This document shows, in pieces, positions 1 through 8,414 of a DNA stretch of 14,213 nucleotides. Position 1 is the stretch's first letter, and the number at the start of each line of letters is the position of its first letter. Position numbers and translations under genes: made by a program. The notes under the pieces were generated by a model, which searched no databases, had not been told where the DNA came from, and saw only the letters and a program-made list of their open reading frames with translations. Source of the DNA: an uncultured Tolumonas sp. (GTDB taxonomy: Bacteria; Pseudomonadota; Gammaproteobacteria; Enterobacterales; Aeromonadaceae). The DNA lies in assembly GCA_903931645.1 (NCBI GenBank), contig CAIZDF010000433.1, forward strand, positions 1-14,213, given 5' to 3'.

Positions 1-234
1 CGTTCATCAGAGGCGTTTGTTGCTTTAGCGAAAGCAGGCGTGGCTTATTGTCTGATCCCAAAATTACAAATCAGTGCAGAATTACTCAGCGGAGAATTGG
101 TAGAATTGATGCCGCAGACGCCACTGCGGGAACGCACGCTTTACTGGCAACGCTGGGTGTTGGAACGCGGTATTTACCGGCAGATCTCACAGCATTTATT
201 GGATTGGTGTCATCAAATCTTGCCACAGCAATAA
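1..234 (+). CDS. argP: LysR-family regulator, ArgP-like, C-terminal fragment (5' truncated by window edge)
   Basis: The reading frame is open from base 1 to a TAA at 232-234 and gives 77 residues, the end of the effector-binding domain of a LysR-type regulator. The opening SSEAFV, then VAYCLIPKLQI, the segment SGELVEL and the terminal helix with LLDWCHQIL follow the C-terminus of ArgP (IciA) as recalled from Escherichia coli. ArgP is a DNA-binding homodimer that senses lysine and arginine and activates argO (arginine export) and lysine-responsive genes. The N-terminal helix-turn-helix lies outside the window, so the DNA-binding part cannot be checked. The fragment is too short to rule out a close LysR paralogue, but ArgP is the best fit. 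Confidence 0.8.
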   Translation, partial: RSSEAFVALAKAGVAYCLIPKLQISAELLSGELVELMPQTPLRERTLYWQRWVLERGIYRQISQHLLDWCHQILPQQ

Positions 235-275
235 AGCAACTCTCTGATTTAACATAGGCAAGTTGTACGAGGAGT

Positions 276-305
276 CTGGCATCCTGAGCATGATTGTCTG
301 ATAAT
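276..305 (+). promoter_or_regulatory. Candidate sigma-70 promoter for the 345-3223 gene pair
   Basis: CTGGCA at 276-281 (4 of 6 to the -35 consensus) and GATAAT at 300-305 (5 of 6 to the -10 consensus) are separated by 18 bases. Transcription would start near 312, leaving a leader of about 33 nt before the ATG at 345. The -10 hexamer lies at the centre of the palindrome at 288-318. This is a by-eye match only, and readthrough from the argP-like gene is also possible. Confidence 0.35.
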
Positions 306-318
306 CAAACAATCATGC
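288..318. repeat. 31-bp near-perfect palindrome upstream of the exported-protein pair; possible operator
   Basis: The left arm GCATGATTGT (288-297) and right arm ACAATCATGC (309-318) are perfect reverse complements. Inside them, one mismatch (C298/A308) is followed by a further 3-bp match, TGA (299-301) with TCA (305-307), around the 3-base centre TAA. Neither strand has a T-run after the arm, so it does not look like an intrinsic terminator. The symmetry and its position over a GATAAT hexamer fit an operator for a dimeric repressor. A hairpin in a readthrough transcript is the alternative. Confidence 0.55.
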
Positions 319-344
319 CGACAACAACAATAAAAGGACGGGAT

Positions 345-2519
345 ATGTCTTTGCGTCACTCGATTACCGGCGGATTCATTTTATCTGTATTATTTAGCCT
401 TCCGGCTCAGGCTTGCAGCGATGATAGCTGTTATCCAACTTGGGATCTGAAACGCGATCTACTGGATACTTGCAACAATACACCATTCCTTTCACCGGCC
501 AACGACAGCCGGGTTAATCTCCAACTGTTGCTGGCTGATTACGTTCATACACCACTATCAACCTCGAGCGCAGATAATTACTATAAAGATCAAGGTTACG
601 CACAAGTTCCTTTCCCGGTTGATTTATCTGACGAAGCAGAGGCGACCAATACCGAAACCACGGCTCAACCCTCACCACTGACCAATCAAGCTATACAACT
701 CGGTATGACCAGTGCAGCCGTCAGCACACTGCTCACACAAAATAACACCTGGGAAGGTAGTCGTTGTGCCTCCAACAACCAGCAAACGGCACTGACTTAT
801 TTACAACAACTGGCGAAAGCAACAGACATTCCCGCGGAAGAGCGTCAGTCTCTGGCACAAAGCCGTATTGCTATTCTGCAAAGTTGCGATGCCGATCAAA
901 GCCAGCAATCAGGGCTGTTACCCGCCAATATTCAATCGCCATCCGGTCTGTTATTTGCCAATTATCTGCAAGGTGCGCTGGCGTTTTATAACGGCGATTT
1001 CACTCAGGCATTAGTCTCTTTTAATGCATTAAGCCTCAGCACACAGCCTTGGCTAAAAGAAACCGCCAGTTACATGAAAGGTCGTGTCTTTTTAAATTCC
1101 GCACAACAAGACGCCTTTGATGACATGGGGTTCCCCAACAACGAAAAAGTAGATATCGCCTCACTGCAAGCAGCAGAGTCAGCCTTTAACAGTTACCTGA
1201 CCGATTATCCGCAAGGGCAATACACGGCATCAGCAAAAGGGTTATTACGCCGGGTGTATTGGCTCATGAATGATCAAAAACGCTTGGCGCAGTCTTATGC
1301 GTACTGGTTTGAGCACCCAACCAAAGAAGCGAATATCTCCAGCAATCAGCTGGTACAAGAGATTGATAATAAATTACTGTTATCCACCAGCAACGTAGAT
1401 AACATCGACGATCCGCAATTATTGACCATAATTGACCTGATGCTGATGCGACAACGTAACAGTGATGACAGTCGACCGCCGTTTACATTGGCACAATTAG
1501 AGGCACAGCAAGCACGGTTTGCCAAACAACCGGCACTTTATACTTACTTGCTAGGTGCATACGCCTTATATGTAGAAAAAGATGCCAATAAAACACTGAC
1601 TATTTTGTCAAAAGAACCGACTGATAAACCAATGGATTATCTGACGTTCAGCCAACAAACTCTGCGTGGTTTTGCGTTGGAAAGTAATGAACAGTGGACA
1701 CAAGCCGAGCAATTGTGGGTGAAATTATTACCATTGGCGAAACAACCCTTACAACGACAACAGTTGGAATTGGCATTAGCCATGAATTATGAGCGAAACG
1801 AAAAACTCGCTCAGATCTTTGCGCATAACTCCCTCATTAAAACCCCCATGGTACGGGAGATCTTGCTGCGCAATGTGGCAGGCCCGGCGCTGTTACGACA
1901 ACAGATAGGAAAACCCGCCTCGGCACAAGAGCATGATGTGGCCTTGTTTACGCTGTTATATAAGGATCTCACCCATGGCTTTTATGCTGATTTTCTGAGC
2001 GACGTAAAACAATTACCGGAAAAAGCCGGCACCGAACCGCTGTTTATGGGCTTTACCTATAACGCGCAACAAGCACTGGCACTGTTCCAGTGGGATGGCA
2101 AAAACGCCACTGAATATCAGTGCCCGGCGTTGAGTGAAGTAGCGCAAACCTTGCGAGATGATAAAAACAACTCACGCGCCCTGAACTGTCTGGGAGAGTT
2201 TGTCTTCCGTCATGGTTTAGATGATTTCCCGCTCAACAACCAGCCAGAAAGCCATGAGCTGGGTGGAACCGCCACACAGTTTGCCGGAAAATTATTCTCC
2301 CGATTAGATGGTTATCAACAAGTCATGGCGAACAAAGCGGCAGCGCATGATGATAAAGCCTATGCGTTGTATCGGGCAGTGAACTGTTTTGCCCCGAGCG
2401 GTTATAACAGCTGTGGTTCACAAGAAGTTCCCATTGAACAACGCAAGCAATGGTTCCATACGTTGAAATCGCAATATGGCGATACCCGTTGGGGTCAGCA
2501 ACTTAAATATTATTGGTAA
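345..2519 (+). CDS. Exported helical-repeat (TPR/BamD-like) protein of unknown function
   Basis: This 724-residue protein has an N-terminal signal sequence: a short basic start, a hydrophobic core at about residues 9-20, then AQA before Cys24. It is probably cut by signal peptidase I. A lipoprotein reading is possible but the lipobox would be atypical (Ala at -3, Gln at -2). The mature part is rich in Gln and Ala and largely helical. TPR-like stretches are visible, such as YLQGALAFYNGDFTQAL (about 207-223) and AAESAFNSYLTDYPQGQY (about 276-293), the latter like BamD/YbgF repeats. Nine cysteines (24, 29, 43, 141, 181, 593, 615, 681, 690) suggest periplasmic disulfides. The C-terminus ends LKYYW. 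ATG at 345 is chosen because AAGGA at 334-338 sits 6 nt before it and the signal sequence follows directly; in-frame TTG 294 and ATG 315 lie within the palindrome. The stop overlaps the DUF3142 gene. Its function is not known to me. Confidence 0.85.
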   Translation: MSLRHSITGGFILSVLFSLPAQACSDDSCYPTWDLKRDLLDTCNNTPFLSPANDSRVNLQLLLADYVHTPLSTSSADNYYKDQGYAQVPFPVDLSDEAEATNTETTAQPSPLTNQAIQLGMTSAAVSTLLTQNNTWEGSRCASNNQQTALTYLQQLAKATDIPAEERQSLAQSRIAILQSCDADQSQQSGLLPANIQSPSGLLFANYLQGALAFYNGDFTQALVSFNALSLSTQPWLKETASYMKGRVFLNSAQQDAFDDMGFPNNEKVDIASLQAAESAFNSYLTDYPQGQYTASAKGLLRRVYWLMNDQKRLAQSYAYWFEHPTKEANISSNQLVQEIDNKLLLSTSNVDNIDDPQLLTIIDLMLMRQRNSDDSRPPFTLAQLEAQQARFAKQPALYTYLLGAYALYVEKDANKTLTILSKEPTDKPMDYLTFSQQTLRGFALESNEQWTQAEQLWVKLLPLAKQPLQRQQLELALAMNYERNEKLAQIFAHNSLIKTPMVREILLRNVAGPALLRQQIGKPASAQEHDVALFTLLYKDLTHGFYADFLSDVKQLPEKAGTEPLFMGFTYNAQQALALFQWDGKNATEYQCPALSEVAQTLRDDKNNSRALNCLGEFVFRHGLDDFPLNNQPESHELGGTATQFAGKLFSRLDGYQQVMANKAAAHDDKAYALYRAVNCFAPSGYNSCGSQEVPIEQRKQWFHTLKSQYGDTRWGQQLKYYW

Positions 2520-3223
2520 TGCGTAACACCCGTTTGTGGCTCATGTTGCTGGCAGGCATCTTCCTTCTGCCAGCACAAGCCAACGTTAATGCAGACGATC
2601 ACCACGAATTCTGGCTATGGAGTGCCGTTCGCCCACAACCCGTGCTGGCACAAGCGCAGTCTCTGTATATCCTGCAAGGACAAGTCAGCGAGCGCCGCGG
2701 GCAAAGTCTGTTTATTCCGCAAGGTATTACAGTTCCTCGTCTCCGGCACGGTAAGATCTGGCTAACCTATCGGGTGGAAACACTGCATTGGTCTGATGCT
2801 ATTTTCATATCTATTTCGCAACAGCTAACTCGCTGGCAAAAACAGGGCAATCCAGTGGTTGGTATCCAGATCGATTTTGATGCCCGCACATTGCGCATGC
2901 AGCAATATGTCGCCTTTTTGCAACGCCTGCATCAGCAGTTACCAGCACACTATGCATTGAGCATCACCGGCTTACTCGACTGGAGCAATAACAGCTCACC
3001 CGAGGTGGTTAATCAGTTAAATGGCATTGTTGATGAGGTGGTAGTACAAACTTATCAGGGCAGGAAGACGATAAAAAACTACGCAGCCTACCTACCTCGG
3101 CTGGCACAATTGAGGATCCCATTTAAGATCGGGCTGGTACAGCACGGCGAATGGCAAGCGCCGGACTACTTGGAAACAGCCCCCTTCTTTCGGGGTTATG
3201 TGGTGTTTTTAGTTAATGATTAA
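2519..3223 (+). CDS. DUF3142-family exported protein
   Basis: The start ATG shares one base with the TAA of the preceding gene (TAATG at 2517-2521), which implies translational coupling; no good separate ribosome site is seen. The 234-residue product begins with a signal peptide cut after about Ala21 (PAQA before NVNA). The body matches my recollection of DUF3142: WLWSAVRPQ near the mature N-terminus, GIQIDFDA at 115-122, LSITGLLDW at 147-155 and VDEVVVQTYQG at 171-181. The alternating beta segments with acidic residues at strand ends resemble a glycoside-hydrolase-like TIM barrel, so a role in periplasmic or surface polysaccharide is possible but unproven. Family assignment is fairly sure; activity is not known. 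It converges on nudE with only 16 nt between the stops and no recognisable terminator hairpin. Confidence 0.8.
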   Translation: MRNTRLWLMLLAGIFLLPAQANVNADDHHEFWLWSAVRPQPVLAQAQSLYILQGQVSERRGQSLFIPQGITVPRLRHGKIWLTYRVETLHWSDAIFISISQQLTRWQKQGNPVVGIQIDFDARTLRMQQYVAFLQRLHQQLPAHYALSITGLLDWSNNSSPEVVNQLNGIVDEVVVQTYQGRKTIKNYAAYLPRLAQLRIPFKIGLVQHGEWQAPDYLETAPFFRGYVVFLVND

Positions 3224-3239
3224 AACGAAATAGCTAATT

Positions 3240-3812
3240 TTAAGTGTTATTTCTCAACTGTCGTAATAGCAATAATAATGCTGCCACACTGCGTGCTTCA
3301 TGAAACTCAGGATGATCCAATAGTGCTTCAGCATCTTGTAGCGGCCACGGCACAATTTCCAGTGGCTCGGGTTCATCGCCCACCAATTGTTGTGGATACA
3401 ACCCTTGCGCCAGAAAAATTGCCATGCGGGCATTCATAAAGCCGGGTGCCAAAGAAACCTGTTTTAAAAAGGTAAGCTGCTTAGCGGCCATGCCGACTTC
3501 TTCTTGTAGTTCCCGATTTGCCGCTTCGGCGTCTGTCTCGCCTGCATCTACCAAGCCTTTTGGAAAACCCAATTCATAGGCGTGTGTACCTGCTGCATAT
3601 TCTCTGACCAGTAATAAAGTGCCATCAGACTGCACCGGCACAATCATCACCGCATGACGATTACCGCCAGGTATCCGTTCATAGACTCGCTCTTCACCAT
3701 TACTGAAACGCAGATGTAAAGCCTCGACCCTGAATAGGCGACTCTGTGCGACAACATCGCGTTGCAGAATTTCAGGTAAAATATGGTCTGATTTAGCCGG
3801 CTTATCTGACAT
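3240..3812 (-). CDS. nudE: ADP compounds hydrolase NudE (Nudix hydrolase)
   Basis: This 190-residue Nudix hydrolase carries a complete Nudix box GX5EX7REUXEEXGU at residues 86-108 (Gly86, Glu92, Arg100-Glu101, Glu104-Glu105, Gly107), which binds the catalytic Mg2+. It aligns by eye along its length with E. coli NudE (about 186 aa): SRLFRVE, FSNGEERVYERIP, VMIVPV, LLLVREYAAGT-YELGFPKGL, and downstream GDEPEPLEIVPWPL and ARSVAALLLL. NudE hydrolyses ADP-ribose, NADH and Ap3A type compounds in the cytoplasm as a housecleaning enzyme. The ATG at 3812 is preferred over an in-frame GTG at 3821 because MSDKPAKS matches the family N-terminus; no strong Shine-Dalgarno is visible for either. It is divergent from the T2SS operon. 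In Vibrio I recall nudE also lying near the eps cluster, so the linkage is not unusual. Confidence 0.93.
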   Translation of the reverse strand: MSDKPAKSDHILPEILQRDVVAQSRLFRVEALHLRFSNGEERVYERIPGGNRHAVMIVPVQSDGTLLLVREYAAGTHAYELGFPKGLVDAGETDAEAANRELQEEVGMAAKQLTFLKQVSLAPGFMNARMAIFLAQGLYPQQLVGDEPEPLEIVPWPLQDAEALLDHPEFHEARSVAALLLLLRQLRNNT

Positions 3813-3845
3813 AAAAATCACATAATGTTAAAAAACGGTAACAAC

Positions 3846-3874
3846 AGTATATCGTCACCAATTAACACTGTCTT
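3846..3874 (-). promoter_or_regulatory. Candidate nudE promoter
   Basis: Read on the minus strand, AAGACA (3874-3869, 4 of 6 to the -35 consensus) and TATACT (3851-3846, 5 of 6 to the -10 consensus) are 17 bases apart. The start of transcription would fall near 3839, about 27 nt before the nudE ATG. The left arm of the inverted repeat at 3873-3881 touches the -35 box. By-eye call only. Confidence 0.4.
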
Positions 3875-3977
3875 TGCCGATATTCTGTGATTTTATTACC
3901 AGTTTCGTCAGACACATCGGCAAATGGTTGTGTCATGGGGGTTCACATAGCAAAATGAGGATCCCTAGACATCGGCA
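3873..3977. repeat. Inverted repeat TTTGCCGAT / ATCGGCAAA plus a third ATCGGCA copy in the nudE-gspC intergenic region
   Basis: TTTGCCGAT at 3873-3881 and ATCGGCAAA at 3916-3924 are perfect 9-bp inverted repeats with a 34-base spacer. A third copy of the core, ATCGGCA, is at 3971-3977, 55 bases after the second and in the same orientation, just ahead of the gspC ribosome site. All three copies lie in the 187-bp divergent region. Repeated cores either side of likely promoters fit binding sites for a regulator of nudE, of the secretion operon, or both, but no named regulator is recognised. Confidence 0.45.
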
Positions 3978-3999
3978 TCAATATAAAGAGAACAAAAAA

Positions 4000-4845
4000 A
4001 TGAGGCTATTGGCGATCCGACATTGGATACTAGGTGAACGCGGGCTCATCGCGCTGCAACGCAGCGTGGTCCTGATTTTACTCTTAGGCAGCAGTTATCA
4101 ACTGGCGCAACTTAGCTGGCGATTATTACCTGCCCCCAAAACAGCAACTGCTACGCCAAATAGCCCCAGTGTATCCGTACGGGCTGATGTAAAAGCTTCC
4201 AACCAGCAACGCCTATCGATTATACGTGATGCAGTGCTGTTTGGTGCTGCGGTACAAGATACCACCCAGACTATTGCACCCAAAAGTCGCCTGAATGCAC
4301 AACTGACGGGGATCATGGCCAGTAGTATCGCCAGCCGTTCTATCGCTATCATCGCCCGTGATGGGAAACAACAAAGTTATGTGATCGGTGATGTTATTCA
4401 AGGTACCGATGCGCAGATTATTAATATTCTACCTGATCGCGTCATCATCAAACGTCAACAACAGCAAGAAGCGTTATTGCTGGATGAAAATGCAATGACA
4501 GCACCCGCTACAATACCTACATTAAATAACAGCAGCTTACCCAATGTCAGACAGCAATTACTGAAAAATCCGGGGCAGCTGATGGACTATCTGACGATCG
4601 CTCCGGTCAGAGAAAATAACCAATTAAAAGGCTATCGTTTAAATCCAGGCCGGAATCCCGAGATATTTAATCAGTTAGGCTTGCAACCCAATGATCTTGC
4701 TATCAGTATCAATGGTTTAGATCTACGCAACAATGCCGATGCAACACAGGCCATGCAACAACTTGCGCATCAGACGGAAATGAATATCTCAATAGAACGA
4801 AATGGTGAAACGCAGGATATTTATGTCAATCTGGCACAACCATAA
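4000..4845 (+). CDS. gspC: Type II secretion system protein GspC (inner-membrane, PDZ domain)
   Basis: GspC links the inner-membrane platform to the secretin in the periplasm and helps recruit substrates. The 281-residue protein has a short cytoplasmic N-terminus, one membrane helix at about 20-40, a Pro/Ala/Thr linker, the homology region (about 85-155, with the AVLFGAA motif and the IIARDGKQQSYVIGD strand pair), then a C-terminal PDZ domain (about 195-275, with GYRLNPGRNPEIFNQLGL and INGLDL). Length suits the family (roughly 270-305). The ATG at 4000 is chosen because AAAGAG at 3985-3990 lies 9 nt upstream and MRLLAIRHWI leads straight into the membrane helix. The frame stays open upstream, with TTG 3874 and ATG 3955, but those starts lack a ribosome site and the extra residues look random. 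It is the first gene of the operon. Confidence 0.95.
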   Translation: MRLLAIRHWILGERGLIALQRSVVLILLLGSSYQLAQLSWRLLPAPKTATATPNSPSVSVRADVKASNQQRLSIIRDAVLFGAAVQDTTQTIAPKSRLNAQLTGIMASSIASRSIAIIARDGKQQSYVIGDVIQGTDAQIINILPDRVIIKRQQQQEALLLDENAMTAPATIPTLNNSSLPNVRQQLLKNPGQLMDYLTIAPVRENNQLKGYRLNPGRNPEIFNQLGLQPNDLAISINGLDLRNNADATQAMQQLAHQTEMNISIERNGETQDIYVNLAQP

Positions 4846-4868
4846 GCACGTGGAGTGATAAGCCAAAG

Positions 4869-6905
4869 ATGAAACAATTTCTCAAACGCAGTCTGATCAT
4901 CAGTTGCCTGTTCACACAACTCAACGTGCAACCACTCTGGGCAGCCGAATATTCGGCCAGTTTCAAAGGCACAGATATTCAGGAATTTATTAACACGGTT
5001 GGTAAAAATCTGAATAAGACCATCGTGGTTGATCCTGGTATTCGTGGCACCATCAACGTACGCAGTTATGATCTGCTCAATGAAGAGCAGTATTACCAAT
5101 TTTTCTTAAGTGTTTTGGAAGTCTACGGTTTTGCTGTGGTACCAATGCCGAATGGCATTCTGAAAGTCGTGAAAGCACAAAATGCCAAAACCTCTGCCAT
5201 TCCCGTTACTGATGATGTCCATCCGGGTAGTGGTGACGAAATGGTCACCCGCGTGGTACCGGTGCGTAATATTTCGGTTCGTGAACTAGCACCGTTGCTG
5301 CGTCAACTGAATGACAATGCGGGGGGTGGTAATGTGGTGCATTACGAACCCTCCAACGTGTTGTTATTAACCGGACGCGCTGCCGTCGTTAATCGACTCG
5401 TCGAAATAGTCCATCGGGTTGATAAAGTCGGCGATGAAAACGTCGATATCATTAAACTCAAATATGCCTCAGCCAGTGAAATGGTACGTTTAATTACCGC
5501 GTTAACCAAAAGCGACAAAAATGCACTGGCCAGTGTATTAACACCGAAGTTAGTGGCCGATGAACGAACTAATTCTGTGGTGATTAGCGGTGATAACCAA
5601 TCCCGTCAACGACTCGTCACCATGATCCGTCAGTTGGATCGCGAGCAACAAAGTCAGGGCAATACCCGCGTTTTCTACCTCAAATATGCCAAAGCCAAAA
5701 ATCTGGTCGATGTGTTATCCGGCTCAAGTAAAACTATTCAGCAAGATAAACAAGGCAGTAGCAGTACTACCAACACCATGTCGAATACCGCAAGCAGCAA
5801 CTCAGGTTCGGGCAGTAATTCGTTTAATGGCAAAGATCTCAGTATTGTTGCCGATGAACAAACCAATGCGCTCGTGATCACCGCGCAACCCGATATCATG
5901 CAGGAACTAGAGCGTATTATTGCCAAATTGGATATTCGTCGCGCGCAAGTGCTGGTCGAAGCCATTATTGTTGAAGTACAAGATGGCGATGCCTTCAATC
6001 TGGGGGTGCAATGGGCCAATAAAAATGGTGGTGGTACACAATTCACCGCAACTGGCCTATCAACGACCACCGTGGCCAATGCCGCATTGGAATATAAAAA
6101 TGACGGCACATTTTCCAGCACAACAACTTCGGCACTGAGTAGCTTTAATGGTTTAGCTGCTGGTTTTTATTCCGGCGATTGGGCTGGATTAGTGACGGCG
6201 CTGTCCAGCAATACCAAAAGCAATATTCTGGCTACACCAAGCATTGTTACGTTGGATAACAAAGAAGCTGCGTTTAACGTAGGTCAGGAAGTACCTGTCG
6301 TTACGGGCAGCCAGTCGAGTACGACAGGTAGTGTTTATAGCACTGTAGAACGTAAAACAGTGGGTACGAAGCTAAAAGTAACCCCACAGATCAACGAGGG
6401 TGATTCTGTTTTAATGGATATTGAACAGGAAGTATCCAGTGTTGCCACGTCAACTTCCACCAGCAGTTCATCAACTAGCAGCGCCAGTCTGGGCGATACG
6501 TTTAATACCCGTACCGTAAAAAATGCGGTGTTAGTGAAGAGTGGTGAAACGGTTGTGCTGGGTGGTTTACTCAGTAACAACACCTCTGAATCCACTTACA
6601 AAGTGCCTTTGCTAGGTGATATTCCGGTATTAGGTTATCTGTTCCGTTACAACAGCACCTCTAAAACCAAACAGAATCTGATGGTCTTCATTCATCCAAC
6701 CATATTGCGAGATCCGATTACGTATACCGGCGTTTCTAGCAGCAAATATAACCTGTTCCGGGCTGAGCAGTTATCGCAGGAACAAGATACCGATAGTCTG
6801 TCGCCTGCGGTTGATCGTCCAATTCTGCCTACTTATGGCACTAATGCGACCCTGTCACCGAAGATGAAAGCGTTATTGGAACAACAAGCGAAAGGTGTGC
6901 AGTAA
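4869..6905 (+). CDS. gspD: Type II secretion system secretin GspD
   Basis: GspD forms the multimeric outer-membrane channel of the T2SS. The 678-residue protein has a signal peptide cut after about Ala26 (PLWA before AEYSASFKG), an N0 domain (about 28-107, with [19 protein letters not shown]), then N1 (about 122-186), N2 (about 188-258) and N3 (about 263-350), each with the KH-like secretin repeat pattern. The secretin barrel follows (about 353-615) and ends in [14 protein letters not shown] and [11 protein letters not shown]. The last 60 or so residues form the S-domain, which normally binds a pilotin; none is encoded here. Two Ser/Thr-rich loops are present, in N3 (about 295-319) and in the barrel (about 522-537). 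It starts 23 nt after gspC. GGAG at 4852-4855 is rather far from the ATG (13 nt), so initiation may be modest. Confidence 0.97.
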   Translation: MKQFLKRSLIISCLFTQLNVQPLWAAEYSASFKGTDIQEFINTVGKNLNKTIVVDPGIRGTINVRSYDLLNEEQYYQFFLSVLEVYGFAVVPMPNGILKVVKAQNAKTSAIPVTDDVHPGSGDEMVTRVVPVRNISVRELAPLLRQLNDNAGGGNVVHYEPSNVLLLTGRAAVVNRLVEIVHRVDKVGDENVDIIKLKYASASEMVRLITALTKSDKNALASVLTPKLVADERTNSVVISGDNQSRQRLVTMIRQLDREQQSQGNTRVFYLKYAKAKNLVDVLSGSSKTIQQDKQGSSSTTNTMSNTASSNSGSGSNSFNGKDLSIVADEQTNALVITAQPDIMQELERIIAKLDIRRAQVLVEAIIVEVQDGDAFNLGVQWANKNGGGTQFTATGLSTTTVANAALEYKNDGTFSSTTTSALSSFNGLAAGFYSGDWAGLVTALSSNTKSNILATPSIVTLDNKEAAFNVGQEVPVVTGSQSSTTGSVYSTVERKTVGTKLKVTPQINEGDSVLMDIEQEVSSVATSTSTSSSSTSSASLGDTFNTRTVKNAVLVKSGETVVLGGLLSNNTSESTYKVPLLGDIPVLGYLFRYNSTSKTKQNLMVFIHPTILRDPITYTGVSSSKYNLFRAEQLSQEQDTDSLSPAVDRPILPTYGTNATLSPKMKALLEQQAKGVQ

Positions 6906-8413
6906 TGACGCTGCTCTCTACAACATCAGAAACCTTACATACTTCCATGCAAGGTTTGCGGTTAAATTTTGCCTTTGCCCGTGATCACGGCGTGTTATTG
7001 CAATGGCTACATGCCGAACCGGTGTTGTTTTGTCGTACGGGCGTGAGTAATCAAACATTACAAGAAGTTCGCCGCCTATTACGCCAGCCGTTTCAGTTAC
7101 GCTGGCTGAATACCGAAGCCTTTGAGCAACAACTGACTGAAGACTATCAGCGTGACTCTTCTGAGGCACGGCAGATGATGGAAGACATTGGTAACGAAGC
7201 TGACTTTTTTACATTGGCGGAAGAGCTGCCAACCAATGAAGATCTGCTAGATGCTGATGATGATGCCCCGATCATTCGTCTGATTAATGCCATGCTGAGT
7301 GAAGCCATCAAACTAGAAGCGTCGGACATTCACATCGAAACCTTTGAAAAGCACCTCGCCATCCGTTTTCGTATTGATGGTGTGTTACGCGAGATATTGC
7401 GGCCACAACGTAAATTGGCATCACTGCTCGTCTCGCGTATCAAGGTCATGGCAAAACTGGATATTGCCGAAAAACGTGTACCGCAAGATGGTCGTATTAG
7501 TCTGCGGATTGGTGGCCGTGCTGTCGATGTGCGTGTCTCAACCATGCCATCGAGCTATGGCGAGCGGGTTGTATTACGTTTGTTGGATAAAAACAATGTG
7601 CGTTTGGAGCTCAAACAACTGGGTATGGTTGATGCCGATCGAGCACATATCGCCGATTTGATCCGCAAACCACATGGCATCATTCTGGTGACCGGCCCAA
7701 CCGGTTCGGGTAAATCAACCACGCTGTATGCGGCATTATCTGAGATCAATACCAAAGACCGTAACATTCTGACGGTAGAAGATCCTATCGAATATGACCT
7801 TGAGGGTGTGGGCCAAACGCAGGTTAATCCGAAAGTCGATATGACCTTTGCACGCGGATTACGCGCCATTCTGCGTCAAGATCCTGATGTCGTGATGGTG
7901 GGCGAAATCCGCGATCTGGAAACAGCCCAAATTGCTGTGCAAGCTTCTTTGACCGGGCATTTAGTGTTATCCACATTGCACACCAACACCGCGATTGGCT
8001 CTATCACCCGTCTGCGCGATATGGGCATTGAGACGTTCTTGTTATCAACTTCCTTGCTCGGTGTGCTGGCGCAACGTTTAGTGCGCACTTTATGCAAGGA
8101 ATGTAAACAACCTCAGCCGCTGAGTGAGGAAGATCGGCTACGCTACGATCTGCCGATTGGCGCTCGCCATCTGTTTGTTGCTAAAGGCTGTGAGGCCTGT
8201 AATTTTACTGGTTACAAAGGCCGTAGTGGCATTTATGAGTTGCTGATTGTCGATGAAGCAGTGCGGGAAGCCATCCACAGTAACAAAGGTGAACAGGAAA
8301 TTGAGCGCTTGATCCGCAGGAAAACACCAAGTATTCGAGCTGATGGTCTGCAGAAAGTAGTAAACGGTGAGACAACATTGGAAGAAGTCTTGCGCGTGAC
8401 GCGGGAGGACTAA
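6905..8413 (+). CDS. gspE: Type II secretion system ATPase GspE
   Basis: GspE is the cytoplasmic hexameric ATPase that powers pseudopilus assembly; it docks on GspL and GspF. The 502-residue protein has the N-terminal GspL-binding domain (about 1-110), then the N2 and RecA-like domains. Visible motifs are Walker [10 protein letters not shown] (264-272, Lys270), Asp-box residues around [11 protein letters not shown], Walker [10 protein letters not shown] with catalytic Glu334, and the His-box LSTLHTN. The zinc-binding tetracysteine motif of T2SS ATPases is intact: Cys397, Cys400, Cys429 and Cys432. Its length equals the usual size of about 500. The ATG shares one base with the gspD stop (TAATG at 6903-6907), implying translational coupling. 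Nothing is missing. Confidence 0.98.
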   Translation: MTLLSTTSETLHTSMQGLRLNFAFARDHGVLLQWLHAEPVLFCRTGVSNQTLQEVRRLLRQPFQLRWLNTEAFEQQLTEDYQRDSSEARQMMEDIGNEADFFTLAEELPTNEDLLDADDDAPIIRLINAMLSEAIKLEASDIHIETFEKHLAIRFRIDGVLREILRPQRKLASLLVSRIKVMAKLDIAEKRVPQDGRISLRIGGRAVDVRVSTMPSSYGERVVLRLLDKNNVRLELKQLGMVDADRAHIADLIRKPHGIILVTGPTGSGKSTTLYAALSEINTKDRNILTVEDPIEYDLEGVGQTQVNPKVDMTFARGLRAILRQDPDVVMVGEIRDLETAQIAVQASLTGHLVLSTLHTNTAIGSITRLRDMGIETFLLSTSLLGVLAQRLVRTLCKECKQPQPLSEEDRLRYDLPIGARHLFVAKGCEACNFTGYKGRSGIYELLIVDEAVREAIHSNKGEQEIERLIRRKTPSIRADGLQKVVNGETTLEEVLRVTRED

Positions 8414-8414
8414 C

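Noticed and set aside
3224..3239. Bidirectional terminator between the convergent DUF3142 and nudE genes
   Set aside because: The 16-nt gap and flanks are AT-rich, with only a 6-bp TAGCTA palindrome and no GC stem followed by a T-run.
3886..3901. Possible CRP (cAMP receptor) site TGTGA-N6-TACCA before gspC
   Set aside because: The left half is perfect but the right half matches only 3 of 5 positions. A second near match at 3929-3947 has a 9-base spacer instead of 6.
3929..3947. TGTGT...TCACA imperfect dyad
   Set aside because: Short arms with a 9-base spacer; no known operator fits it and it does not extend the ATCGGCA pattern.
5738..6121. 127-codon minus-strand open frame inside gspD
   Set aside because: Antisense shadow of the secretin coding sequence; Ser/Leu/Cys-rich mirror composition with no recognisable domain.
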